Position numbers and translations under genes: made by a program
Shown here: positions 17,336 to 26,800 of the stretch, one piece after another
Numbering within the stretch: the stretch's first letter is position 1
How the letters are laid out: every line of letters starts with the position of its first letter
Notes under the pieces: model-generated
Seen by the model: the letters and a program-made list of their open reading frames with translations, nothing else
The model's database searches: none
Told to the model about the DNA's origin: nothing
DNA from: Arthrobacter sp. EPSL27
Lineage (GTDB): Bacteria > Actinomycetota > Actinomycetes > Actinomycetales > Micrococcaceae
Length of the DNA: 64,000 nucleotides
Reading direction: 5' to 3'
Assembly: GCF_001512305.1 (NCBI RefSeq)
Contig: NZ_LNUT01000004.1
Span: forward strand, 175,711-239,710

Positions 17336-17563
17336 TTGAGCACGTTAGTACAGGTCGGCCATGTCGATCACCCCTCTGGTGCCACCTCCCCATCCCCGTA
17401 TTTGACGCGACGCCAAACTGCGGCGTATCTCAACGTCTCCGAAAAGTGGTTGGCGCAGTCGGGCCGCACGTCCGGCCCGCACTTCCACAAATTCGGCAAC
17501 CACTGCCGCTACCACCTTGACGACATCCACCAGTGGGCACGCCAGCAGCGGGTGAAGCTGTGA
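17336..17563 (+). CDS. Excisionase-like small winged-helix (HTH_17) protein
   Basis: This 75-aa protein contains YLTRRQTAAYLNVSEKWLAQ, then GPHFHKFGNHCRYHLDDIHQW: the helix-turn-helix and wing of the MerR-like excisionase/HTH_17 family. It starts at a TTG at 17336 with AGGAG four bases upstream. It is divergent from the integrase-HTH pair and overlaps the next gene by four bases (GTGA). In this context it is most simply the recombination directionality factor (Xis) or a local regulator. Confidence 0.85.
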   Translation: MSTLVQVGHVDHPSGATSPSPYLTRRQTAAYLNVSEKWLAQSGRTSGPHFHKFGNHCRYHLDDIHQWARQQRVKL

Positions 17564-18135
17564 TCACGACCGAGCGTCTGCGCTTGACGGTGGATGCGGT
17601 GTCGGCCGGGGTTAGCAATCTCGAGGATCGGGAGTTGGTTCTGCTGGGCCGTTCTCTGAAGGTCAGCTATCTGGCGACAGCCAACCCCCGGTTCGACGAC
17701 TTTGTGCGGGTCGATTTCCTTGGATGTCATGTTTGGACTGGATCTCAGGGGCCGATGGGCTACGGGAAGTTTCGCCTCGGAGACAGGGTGGTAGCGGCGC
17801 ACCGGTTCGCGTACGAGCGAACCAAGGCCTGCATCCCTGATGGGATGCAGGTAGACCACATCTGCAGAAAACCCTGCTGCGTTAACCCTGGTCATTTACA
17901 ACTCGTCACACAACAGCAGAATCTCGCCCTGGCCCGCATTCGAGCAGGGAAGCCTTCAACCTACGGACGGCGAGATGCGCTCAACGACGGACTCGCCGTC
18001 GATCTCGCCGATCTGCTTCTATATGAGTCTGATTCCCCTTCGCCCGCGGAGATATCAGCCTGGCTGCCGCCGCTGGTCAGCGTCGGCTGGGATCAGGTAG
18101 ATGAAGGGTGGTGTGACCCACGCTTCCGCAGCTGA
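17560..18135 (+). CDS. HNH endonuclease-family protein
   Basis: This 191-aa protein starts at a GTG at 17560 that overlaps the preceding stop by four bases. Residues about 65-125 hold an HNH_3-type module: CHVWTGSQGPMGYGKFRLGD, then AAHRFAYE, MQVDHICRKPCCVNPGHLQL with its His-Cys-Cys-His metal/catalytic set, and TQQQNLALA. Such proteins are common in phages and integrative elements as homing-type or accessory nucleases. The N-terminal 50 residues and the acidic C-terminus are not recognised. Confidence 0.88.
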   Translation: MITTERLRLTVDAVSAGVSNLEDRELVLLGRSLKVSYLATANPRFDDFVRVDFLGCHVWTGSQGPMGYGKFRLGDRVVAAHRFAYERTKACIPDGMQVDHICRKPCCVNPGHLQLVTQQQNLALARIRAGKPSTYGRRDALNDGLAVDLADLLLYESDSPSPAEISAWLPPLVSVGWDQVDEGWCDPRFRS

Positions 18136-18554
18136 GCTTCGAGCCATCGATTTGGACGGTCCGGCGTTACGTCGATGCCGTAGAGACGTCCGCCCTGAAA
18201 CCGAAAGTTCGAAACACCTTGCATGCAATGGTTGAGCATGCGGCAGCTCAGTACTCAACTATTGATCGGGCGACGCTTCTCCAGCTGACAGGCGGACGTC
18301 GCGAGGCGACCATTACTGCACACTGGCGTCAGGCACGATCCCAGGGGCTGCTGGTCAGCAAACAGCGGTTCAACGCCACTTCAATCCACAAGTTCACCAT
18401 CCCGGGCATTGATGATGCCCATGTGGATGAACTTGCGCTAGGAACGCCCCTGCGGGGCCATGTCTGGACACCTGAAGAACTAGCATGGTGGGAGAGATTG
18501 GATGTTGCGGCGCCCGTGGCGCCACCTTGGTCAGGCGGCCCACCACCATTCTAA
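18132..18554 (+). CDS. Hypothetical winged-helix protein with uncertain (possibly CTG) start
   Basis: The frame is open from 18117 to the stop at 18552-18554. The first ATG/GTG/TTG is a TTG at 18219 (then an ATG at 18228), but neither has a good ribosome-binding site. The codons between 18132 and 18219 read as ordinary protein, LSFEPSIWTVRRYVDAVETS. A CTG at 18132 would overlap the HNH stop as CTGA, matching the coupling used by the genes before it. The body (YSTIDRATLLQLTGGRREAT, then RQARSQGLLVSKQRF) is an HTH with a following strand. It ends Pro/Gly-rich. Gene real, start uncertain, function probably DNA binding. Confidence 0.6.
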   Translation: MSFEPSIWTVRRYVDAVETSALKPKVRNTLHAMVEHAAAQYSTIDRATLLQLTGGRREATITAHWRQARSQGLLVSKQRFNATSIHKFTIPGIDDAHVDELALGTPLRGHVWTPEELAWWERLDVAAPVAPPWSGGPPPF

Positions 18555-19055
18555 AAAACCGCACTCTAAATAAGGGTGAACCATAGCCGGCCAGGCTTGT
18601 GAACCCTGTTGACGTCGCCCACACCCTCGGGCGACCGCGCCCGAGGGTGGATTCCTTGACCTAGCTGTATCCATAGGTGCTTGGCTTTCCCAAGTTCTGA
18701 TGGCCCCTTCACCGGAGACCGCCCCAAGGCGGGCTCTCCCTGCCTAGGCGACGGGCGCCGCCAACGTACCATCACTAGTGATGCGCCCGCCGCGGGCGCC
18801 CGCCTCGAAGTGCCTGATTTGTTCTTGGAAAACCTTCGGAAGGAGACTCCGGAGCAAAACCCCACCCTGGAGTAGCGGACGACGTCGCACGCGGACGGAG
18901 GCCAGCCTTGCTCTCATGCCAGTCGATGAAATGGTTTGCAGTCGAAAATCATAGATCCAGCATTGGGGCGGAATCCGGCTGTCTCACGACTTTCTAACCC
19001 GTACGCATGGAGAGGTGCTATGACCACCGGGGGCGAACGATGCGTGAAAGGGGGA
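18555..19055. other. Intergenic stretch inside the island
   Basis: About 500 bases without a convincing gene. It holds a 12-bp hairpin (18622-18649), GC-rich low-complexity sequence around 18780-18810, and a run of short frames with no family resemblance. A frame starting at a TTG at 18681 (64 codons, ending EVPDLFLENLRKETPEQN) could be a degraded gene end but is not supported enough to call. Confidence 0.5.
18622..18649. terminator. 12-bp hairpin, likely terminator of the xis-HNH-HTH unit
   Basis: CACCCTCGGGCG and CGCCCGAGGGTG pair perfectly around an ACCG loop. It lies 67 bases after the last gene of the rightward unit. No long T run follows. Confidence 0.55.
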
Positions 19056-19778
19056 CTACCCCCCACCCACCATCGGCCGCCCAGAAAAGGAGCGGGCAGA
19101 TAACGCCATTCCCCTGATCTTCTTCACCGTCGGCAGTGACAACCAGTTCTCCCTGTGCCGAATAGTCATGGAGCTCAAGTCTGCCTGGAGCCATTTGATG
19201 ATCTTCATGACGTGCTGGTCAGTCAGGTCCAGGCCGTTGCCAACCTGTATGTCCACCTGACCTATGCTCAGCGCCCGAGCCCGGACGTTGATCGTGATGT
19301 TGAAGGAGGGGTAGGTGTCCTGCAAGTTGCCCAGAAGCTCAGGGAGGAACGTGGCTATGAGGGAGGCCGTGTCATAGGACGCGGTGGCTGTTTGGGGGCG
19401 CGGGGGCACATGGTCCGCGAGCAGCGTCACAGTTACGGCCGGGCGGAGTCGCCTACGTGCCAAGGTTGTCACCCGGGCACGCCACGCCAGAAGAAATTTG
19501 ACGAGGGTTGATAAGTAGCCGACGACCTTCATAAAGGGATCGATGGCCTCGAACAGGCCTGGCCCACCCGCAGCAGCACCGATGGGAACCACTGTCGCTT
19601 CGGAATTTTTCAAGCCGATGCCGTCCAAGAATTTCCCGACCGTATCGGATACTGGCGAAACATTGGGCTGAAGGAGCGATGTGACGGGATAAGACCGGAC
19701 ATGGTAGCCGATCACGTCCGTCGGTAGGTCCTCATAGTCCGCCCAAAACCTTTGGCTCCAGTCGGTCGCCGCGCACAT
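19056..19778 (-). CDS. Unknown island protein, 240 aa
   Basis: I do not recognise this protein. The start is placed at the ATG at 19778 (MCAATDWSQRFWADYEDLPT) because GAGGGG lies nine bases upstream; a GTG extension to 19814 is possible. Visible features are an acidic N-terminal segment, a Gly/Ala-rich turn, and a long amphipathic-to-hydrophobic helix followed by an Arg-rich stretch (FMKVVGYLSTLVKFLLAWRA, then RRRLRPA). A C-terminal half contains ITINVRARALSIGQVDIQVG, WLQADLSSMTIRHRENWLSL and a Gly-rich end. The helix could associate with membrane. Being cargo in a defence island, it might be an accessory or independent defence gene, but that is inference. Confidence 0.6.
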   Translation of the reverse strand: MCAATDWSQRFWADYEDLPTDVIGYHVRSYPVTSLLQPNVSPVSDTVGKFLDGIGLKNSEATVVPIGAAAGGPGLFEAIDPFMKVVGYLSTLVKFLLAWRARVTTLARRRLRPAVTVTLLADHVPPRPQTATASYDTASLIATFLPELLGNLQDTYPSFNITINVRARALSIGQVDIQVGNGLDLTDQHVMKIIKWLQADLSSMTIRHRENWLSLPTVKKIRGMALSARSFSGRPMVGGG

Positions 19779-19839
19779 GCCGTGTGTCCCCTCGTTCAAT
19801 GAAATCCCGCCCACAGCTTACGCAACCCTGACGCCGCAA

Positions 19840-19982
19840 CCTGTCGTCTCGTAACCCAAGAGATCTAAGACGCTTTGGTTGCGAGACAGGTTCCATGTCG
19901 AAAACGCCTCCAAATGTGTCTCGCTTGCGTGTCTTACAAGCTGCTGTTAATTTTGCTGTAGTGAATCACTGTTATGAGACAC
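19840..19982. promoter_or_regulatory. Cluster of inverted GTCTC/GAGAC sites before the serine recombinase
   Basis: An imperfect inverted repeat (19840-19856 with 19877-19890; CCTGTC..CTCG..AACC against GGTTGCGAGACAGG) and a GTGTCTC/GAGACAC pair (19916-19922 with 19976-19982) lie directly upstream of the recombinase. Such paired sites fit a resolvase res site that doubles as its operator. This is a positional inference. Confidence 0.45.
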
Positions 19983-19997
19983 CTTGAGGAGCAAGAC

Positions 19998-20606
19998 ATG
20001 ACAAAGCTGATTGGATACGCCCGGGTATCAACCAAGGCTCAGGAGACTGACAGGCAGGAGATTGATCTACTGGCGGCCGGCGTGCGGAGGGATGACCTTT
20101 ACGTGGATCACGGTGTGAGCGGAGCTAAGGCATCCAGGCTGCACTTGGAAAAGGCGCTGGGGGCCTTGCATGAAGGCGACACTTTGGTAGTCACAACGCT
20201 GGATCGTTTGGGACGATCCACCGTGAACATGCTGACGTTGGCGGATGAGATTAGAGGCAAGGGGGCAGGGCTCCGTGTGCTCAACTTGGGCGGGGGAGAT
20301 GTGGACACTGGTACCCCAATGGGAGCGATGGTCTTTACGGTGATGGCCGCTCTCGGACAGATGGAGCTCGAAATCAAACGGGAGCGGATCGCCGACAGTG
20401 TGAACAAGAGGCGAGCTGCGGGGCTCGACTTGGGGGGTCGAAAAGCCAAGTTCACAGATCGCCAAGTACGCAATGCAGCGAAGCTCATCCAGGATGGACA
20501 ACCAGCCGCGCAGGTTGCACGCGACCTTGGGATGTCCCGCGCCACTCTGTACCGCCGAATAAGGGACCTAGCTTCTCGACCCGGTACTGCCGCCCTTGTT
20601 CCGTAG
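19998..20606 (+). CDS. Small serine recombinase (resolvase/invertase family)
   Basis: This 202-aa protein starts MTKLIGYARVSTKAQETDRQ; the serine of YARVST is the nucleophile. DRLGRS (about residues 67-72) and a GTPMGAMVFTVMAALGQMEL helix region follow. The E-helix region has KRERIADSVNKRRAAGLDLG, and a C-terminal HTH reads AAQVARDLGMSRATLYRRI. The ATG at 19998 has GAGGAG six bases upstream and is preferred over an ATG at 19974. No transposase or Tn3-type terminal repeats are visible, so it is a solitary recombinase, perhaps a multimer resolution function or the remnant of an older element. It ends 5 bases from the end of the convergent NACHT gene. Confidence 0.92.
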   Translation: MTKLIGYARVSTKAQETDRQEIDLLAAGVRRDDLYVDHGVSGAKASRLHLEKALGALHEGDTLVVTTLDRLGRSTVNMLTLADEIRGKGAGLRVLNLGGGDVDTGTPMGAMVFTVMAALGQMELEIKRERIADSVNKRRAAGLDLGGRKAKFTDRQVRNAAKLIQDGQPAAQVARDLGMSRATLYRRIRDLASRPGTAALVP

Positions 20607-20611
20607 CCTCG

Positions 20612-23600
20612 TCACACGGTGAACGAGATGTCGCGCCTGCGCCACCATGAGATGGCTCGCCTCAGGGGCTCGTAATCAATGTGCGAGAGGTATTTTGCTT
20701 CCGTCGAGGAGGTCATGGCGGCGTTGGTGTCAGCTAGCCATAGGACCGCCTGGACTCTTGGGCTAAGACCAGTTCTGTCGAAGTAGCTGGACCTGAAGGA
20801 CCCATTCAGCTCCCCGGCGATGGCAAGCAGCACAAAGAAGCCCGCCACATGCTCTGATTCCCAGTCGCGATCGTAGATCGGCCTCAGTCGCTCCGGCGCG
20901 CCCGGCGGGACCCGCAACCCCAGCATCGTCTCTGCGTCTGTTACGGGTATACCTGACCACGGCTGCTTGTGATTGTCGTCAGCTCGCTCCAAGTCTCCTA
21001 AGAACGAACCACCTATTGCAGAGAGGGTGGTGTCCCGGCTCTCTGAACGACCGTAGACGAAGTCTTCGACCAGATCCCCTGTGACTGCGCTATCCATGTC
21101 GAAGTCAGAGATATAGGACAAAACTACAGACTCCCTAGTGAGAGCTGAGTTCCAAGGGATTAGTGCCAGTGCGGCATCTCGAGAAATCAAGCCAGAGGCG
21201 AAGGCAGCGGCGTGCGCGGGCCAGTCAGTTGGCGCTTCACCGACTCGCGGGTAGAGCTTTTCCAACACGTCGTAAACGGCGTCTTCTCTTTCTGAGGTCC
21301 ACTCCTGCGTGCTGACGAGACGCTCCATAATTAGGTGACAGAGGAACGCTACGGCAACAAAGGTTTCTGCGGGTTTCGAGGGCCAAGTAGACACAGTCGC
21401 TGCATGGTGCAGTAGAAGCTCAAACTGCGCCTGACTGCGAATGGAAAAATTGACCAAGGCGTTCAGCACTCCTTCGGCTTGGAGCGTGGTTAGCTGCGTC
21501 CGTGGCGGTTGCGCGTCTGCCTCCATTGCTGCGGCATCTTGCAGTCTCATCCGCCGCGAGAAGTCTCCAATATCGAGGGCTTCGTAGGCTTCCTCGTCTA
21601 TCAAGTCGGAAACATGACGAGATTCGGTGTGAAGGTCGCTCAGGTTAACCCCCGGGAAGGCTTCGACGATGCTATCCGTATACAGAGCTATCGCCGCATC
21701 TGCGAATAGGGCGTCGACCGTCCTTGTGAAGTCAACGAAATCCCGGAGACTGGTGCAAAACATAAGCAAATGCAGAGCATCGCGTGGAGAGCTCACCGAG
21801 ACGTTGGCAAGAAGTACTTCGCCGAACTTGGATGCTCCTCCGGCCCTGTACGTGTTCCACAAAGAAACGGCTATTTGCGCAACTGACCACCCATTCATGT
21901 GAATGAGGCGATCCCTAACCTTCGAAAAGAGCTCCTCAGTATTATCGCTGGACCGAGCCAAGTGAACCGCGGAGAAGTATTCCAAGAAAGACTGGTGGAC
22001 GAACCCGAAGCGAGGCTGATTTGAACGATCTCGACCCACTTCTGTGATTACCCAAGCGCGGCCAGACCAGGCATTTACTAGCACCTGGGCTTGTTCGCGA
22101 GCGACGTCGACGGCAATAGTTGTTTGCTCCTGGAAGAAGTCCTGCAGCTCCTGAATCAATCGGCCCTGTGGCATTCCCTCGCGTCGGTATTCGGCGTCGT
22201 CGAGGATGAGTGATGCGATGTGAAACAGGGCTGGCCGGAGGTCAGTCCGCCAGACACCAGGGTCTTCCAGCCCACGCATTACACTCCACTGCTGGAACAT
22301 CAGAGTGGCGCATCGTTCATACAGTTCGGCCAGGGTGCGAGGAATATCGCCCTGATGGTAAAAGACACTGCACAGCAGGCTAAGCATCAACGGATTGGCC
22401 CGTAAGTCGGGGGCATACTTCTCCGTCTCGGATAAGAACGAAGATGTTGTTTCTGCGTCCACCGCCCCGTCCACCAGATTCCGACTTGCAAACCATTTGT
22501 GGGCGTATCGGTCGACCTGATCCGGCTGGAAGTCGTTGACGGCAACGTGCAGAAACTCTTGAGGCGTAAAGGCTATGGCTGCATAACCGATGATGCGCGT
22601 CGTTACGACTACTGCCGAGGCCGGATACAACCGCGCAAAATTGATGATCGCATCTCTGATAAGCGCGCGGTCGGCGCTATTGAGAACCTCGTCGTAGCCG
22701 TCAAAAAAGATCGTGGCTCTGCCGGTCAAGAGCATGTAGTCGATCCAGCCATCGGGGGGAGGGTGCTGCATCATTTGCGTTATACCTCGGACGATATGTT
22801 CCTTGAACAGGCCTGAATCGCTTGCGGTCCGAGACTGATAATGCTTAAGCTCCAAAACAAAGGGGATAGGGGGATCCGCCGATTCATCGGTCGTGATCAT
22901 CTGTACAGCATGCTTAACCAATGTGGATTTGCCGACGCCTGCCGGGCCAAGAATCACTGTGCGGGAAGACTTAGTGAAGGCGCCACGAACGGTTAGCTCG
23001 CCGCCCTGCACGGGCGCGTCGTGTATGCGACGGGGGATGCCAGTTGCTGGATTAGGCGCTTCCGTCAACGTCGGCTCCACGTAGATGCTGGACAGTTCGA
23101 GGGGCGGAGCATCCTGGCCGAGGTGCTGAAGAGACACGTATCCGTATTTCGACGACATTGCTCGCCGATACCTCTCGGAGTAGTCCCTGTAGGTAGCCAA
23201 ACTAGGTTGGCCGAGCGCTCGGAACAACTCCGAACGCGCCTCAGCCTCGGAGAACAGAAACAGCGCTGGGGGCTTGTCCGCCGATCGCGGAATTGAAGAG
23301 CGGTTCTCTTGCCGCGCTTGCGCGCTTGCGGACAATCGAAGTACTTCTGTTAGTACTGTCGTTACCTGTTCAAGCTCCGAGTCTGGAATACGCGCTTCAA
23401 GGGCCAGATGAGCGCGCAGCTCTTTCTCGAAGGCCTGGGCGTAGCTGCTGACCTCGCTTGATGACCCTTCAGTTTGCACTTCATTACTATGTGCAACGTG
23501 AGCTAGGTACATGAGGTAGGACACTGACCCATTGTGAACGAGAAATTGTCCGACCTTTTCCGCTGTCGAAGTACTTATTCCAGCATTCTCTAGGATGGCT

Positions 23601-23770
23601 TGGGCTCGCAGATTTCGCTCGCGTTGTGGAGAGCGAGGGTCAGAATTGGTTCGGCTTCTCCTCATGGAGGCCGACAGCCGGCCCATGCCGGTCTGCGTTA
23701 GGTTAGCCGCCACGGAGGAGACGTACTGAACCATAAACGAGACCTGATCAGGGGTGAGGTCGAACGTCAT
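20612..23770 (-). CDS. NACHT-domain STAND NTPase, probable anti-phage defence protein
   Basis: This 1052-aa protein starts at the ATG at 23770 (MTFDLTPDQVSFMVQYVSSV), with AGGA seven bases ahead. Three parts are visible. Residues 1-265 are a helical N-terminal region without recognised catalytic residues. A NACHT NTPase follows, with Walker A GPAGVGKST (275-283), Walker B TIFFDGYDEV (353-362), sensor VVTTRI (388-393), FQPDQVDRYAHKWF (414-427) and NPLMLSLLCSVFY. The rest, from about 620, is an alpha-helical C-terminal region of roughly 430 residues likely to act as sensor. Bacterial NACHT proteins (bNACHT, Avs-like) are defence switches related to NLRs: the C-terminus senses phage, the NTPase oligomerises and the N-terminus acts. 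The effector here is not identified. Confidence 0.85.
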   Translation of the reverse strand: MTFDLTPDQVSFMVQYVSSVAANLTQTGMGRLSASMRRSRTNSDPRSPQRERNLRAQAILENAGISTSTAEKVGQFLVHNGSVSYLMYLAHVAHSNEVQTEGSSSEVSSYAQAFEKELRAHLALEARIPDSELEQVTTVLTEVLRLSASAQARQENRSSIPRSADKPPALFLFSEAEARSELFRALGQPSLATYRDYSERYRRAMSSKYGYVSLQHLGQDAPPLELSSIYVEPTLTEAPNPATGIPRRIHDAPVQGGELTVRGAFTKSSRTVILGPAGVGKSTLVKHAVQMITTDESADPPIPFVLELKHYQSRTASDSGLFKEHIVRGITQMMQHPPPDGWIDYMLLTGRATIFFDGYDEVLNSADRALIRDAIINFARLYPASAVVVTTRIIGYAAIAFTPQEFLHVAVNDFQPDQVDRYAHKWFASRNLVDGAVDAETTSSFLSETEKYAPDLRANPLMLSLLCSVFYHQGDIPRTLAELYERCATLMFQQWSVMRGLEDPGVWRTDLRPALFHIASLILDDAEYRREGMPQGRLIQELQDFFQEQTTIAVDVAREQAQVLVNAWSGRAWVITEVGRDRSNQPRFGFVHQSFLEYFSAVHLARSSDNTEELFSKVRDRLIHMNGWSVAQIAVSLWNTYRAGGASKFGEVLLANVSVSSPRDALHLLMFCTSLRDFVDFTRTVDALFADAAIALYTDSIVEAFPGVNLSDLHTESRHVSDLIDEEAYEALDIGDFSRRMRLQDAAAMEADAQPPRTQLTTLQAEGVLNALVNFSIRSQAQFELLLHHAATVSTWPSKPAETFVAVAFLCHLIMERLVSTQEWTSEREDAVYDVLEKLYPRVGEAPTDWPAHAAAFASGLISRDAALALIPWNSALTRESVVLSYISDFDMDSAVTGDLVEDFVYGRSESRDTTLSAIGGSFLGDLERADDNHKQPWSGIPVTDAETMLGLRVPPGAPERLRPIYDRDWESEHVAGFFVLLAIAGELNGSFRSSYFDRTGLSPRVQAVLWLADTNAAMTSSTEAKYLSHIDYEPLRRAISWWRRRDISFTV

Positions 23771-23840
23771 CTCGCTTTCCTGTCTCGCCAGCCAGGGTTG
23801 GCTGCGCATCCCTCAAAATTTTCGTCATGTCCGCTCTGTC

Positions 23841-26800
23841 TCATGCCCGGGGAGCAACACGTTCATTAGGTGAGGGACTGGGCAGTTCCTCTGCAGAGAT
23901 CTGACCATCCGCAAGAATTTTTTCGAGCAAGACCTCCTGCAGGGGATATAGATCCAGCGTGTGTGTCAGCATCCGGAGCAAATCGAGGAGTTCACCGTTC
24001 CAAGCGTCCTCCCATTCGGTGGGACGGATGAGATCGAGCGGGGTAGCGAGCTTGGGATTAGATGCACGGCCCACCCCTTTTCTTGTACGGGATCCAATCC
24101 ACCGTTCCACCACGGGAAAGCCCGAAACCGAAAACTCCCACACCTCCTTGCGGACCCCCGTAACGGAGCCATCTCCGATCTCAAGCCTGTTCGTGTTTTC
24201 GTCGTAACTAATGTCGAGACGCGAGTCAGGCAGCTTAGTGACTGGTTTGTCCCAGCCGATGCCGTCGATGTTGGGGATTCGGTTACCCCGATTGTTCTCC
24301 TGCGAACGAAAGCGCTGCGCTCCGGTCTGAAGCCAAAGGAGCTGCTGGCCCAAATTGACAGCCTGGTCGAAGAGATCTCGGTTGGCCGTAAGCGGAAGAT
24401 GGGGACCGGGACGTGATAGCTGTTCGTGGAAGATCCGCTCGTAAGCCGGGTGTGCCATGACTGCGTAGGTATACGCTGCGAGATCCTCTGCAGAAATTTT
24501 CGTATTTAGTCGGTTTCCCACATAGTCCAGAAGACCCGACGTGACATTTGGTTGTTCTCCTGCAGCATCTCGATAGAGAGGTATTACGTCCTTCCCTCCG
24601 CGCCCACTGAAGTGATGGAAATCGGGAACATGGACGCTTGCCGTTAAAGCCGGACCGCTACCTAGAGGCGTCGTAGCAAGCGTGGAGAGGAATACCTGCT
24701 TGTCTGAAGCGCTTGCCCAAAGTGAGGGCCTTTCGAGGAGCGCCACTCGGGGATCCTGAAAGGTCCACTGGGCGTCAAAGCTCCTGTAGGCGAGCCTCAC
24801 AATTGCTTTGTGTGGTGCATCGCTGGGTAGGTCGGAAAGGCGTGGTAATCCAGCCACTGTGGTGTGGATATTGCGACCAGTTGTTGCCGTCACGAATGCC
24901 TCGGCCCGCTCCGTGGCATCGACTCGCGCCAAGAGGGACTTCCAACGTTCCTTCAACACGGAAGCTGACGGGGCAGTAGCCCAAGACCGCCCGAAGATGA
25001 CCCCCGGCTGCTGCCAGGGGAACACGTCAGTTACGGCGGGCATGGCGTCCCAAATGTCATCTTCCGATGGGGGGAGCATTATTCCGCCTGCGTCAATGCT
25101 CAGGGTCAGCCAGCCGTCCGGGTCTACTGCTGGTGCTTGCACCGAATCGAGGGCTGTTAGTTTCTTTGACGCGGTGCCTGTGACGCGACGGTATTTGACG
25201 AGTGCGGGCTCTTCGCTGGTTTCACCGCGTCTGAAGATGGTAACGATCGAAACCGCCGTTTGAATTGAAAAAACGTTCTCTTCTCGCTGGGCTCCTCGTC
25301 CCTCTCCACCTAGGTCGATTACCCAGACTTCGTCTCCGAAGGAACGGACGAGTTCCCTCAGCCCTACGAAGGCCGGGCCACGAAGCCATGAGGAACTTGT
25401 TATGAAGGAAACTACTGCCGGAGCTTTGGGGTTCTGCTCGAAAGCCTTCCAAACCGCCCAACGCCAAAAATATACGTAGTCGTCGTAGATGCTTCGCATG
25501 GCGCTGAAGATAACGCCGTGCCTCTGAGCAGACTCGGTGATATCGGCAAACAAGGCACGTCCGCTCGCAGGATGAACGACCCAGCCGCCTCCGGACCTGG
25601 CCGTCCGGCGTTTGTATGGAGGATTTCCCATTACTACCGTCACCGGCTGAAGGCGCTTTACGTCTGCGGCCTTAGCCCGTTCTTCGGCGAGCACTGCAAC
25701 GTCACCCCAAAGTCCCAGGGTTGGGGGAGCAGCTACGGGGTCTTCGAGGGTGTCGGTAAGGTAGACGCGAACTTCTTCGGGTGGGGTTAGGCTCCCCGCC
25801 ATCTCGGCAAGACGCTGTCCGATCCGCAGATGAGAAACCGCGTACGGCCCAGGCAGTAGTTCGAAGGCCATCACGTTGGAAGCGAGCGACTTGGCTACCT
25901 GCTGAGGCCCAGCATCGCCGCGCTCTCGCTTTGCGACAGCGGCAGCTTGATCCAGCACTGCAAGTGGATACGTGCCCGAACCAGTGGCGGGATCTAGGGT
26001 CACCACTTCTTGGTCGCCGAAGCTCAGTGGTTTGCCTAGCTCCTCTGTCAGGATGTAATCCACGAGCCTAACCTGGCACTCAACGATCTTGGTTGGGGTG
26101 TAGTAAACCCCAGCTTCCTTTCGTGCTTTAGCGTCATACTTCTCAAGAAAGTCTTCATAAAACCAAAGCCAAGGCTCGCCCCTGGAATCCTTTGATTTGG
26201 CTATCGCCGAGGCATCGACGACGGACGCAAGTCGTTCGATCGCTCCGATTTCCGGTGCCAACGAACGATAAAGACCGGGTACTTCGAGAGCAGGCCCCAA
26301 AGCGGCCGCCAGCACACCGTTGGGTCCTCGAAGGAAATCTCGCGCTTCAGACAAAGACAAGAAATTGTCCTTATTGGCGTCGGCTTTGCCTCGCAGAGCC
26401 GCGATAGCCAACGAGTATGAAACAACTTGAGCCAGATCGGAAGCGAAATCCTTGTCCGATACGCCCTCGTGAACATTCGTCGCCCATGCCTTCTTCGCTG
26501 CCTCGATTGGGGCAACGAGCGTTTCGGGCTGAAGACCCGCCAGCAGGCGTTCCCGAAGCAGCTTCGCGAGGGGCGCCAAGCGCGACGACAACTCGGATAC
26601 CCTCTTTATTGTTCGTGGACGAGCGCTGGTAAATAGCCGTAGAAGATCTATGAGGCCTTGCGGATCCCAAGTCCCCGCGGTGACAGGCATGGAGGCCTCG
26701 GCGACCTTTTCGCCGGTGTTGTAGAGAGCGACTGCCTCGCCATCCGTCACGATGAGCGAATCTAGTTCCGCCAACAGCGCCCACTGCTTTTTCTCACGGC

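Noticed and set aside
18681..18875. 64-codon frame in the island gap
   Set aside because: TTG start without a clear ribosome-binding site and no family resemblance; the reverse strand is equally open.
19998..20606. Tn3-type transposon around the serine recombinase
   Set aside because: No transposase gene and no 38-bp-type terminal inverted repeats are visible in the flanks.
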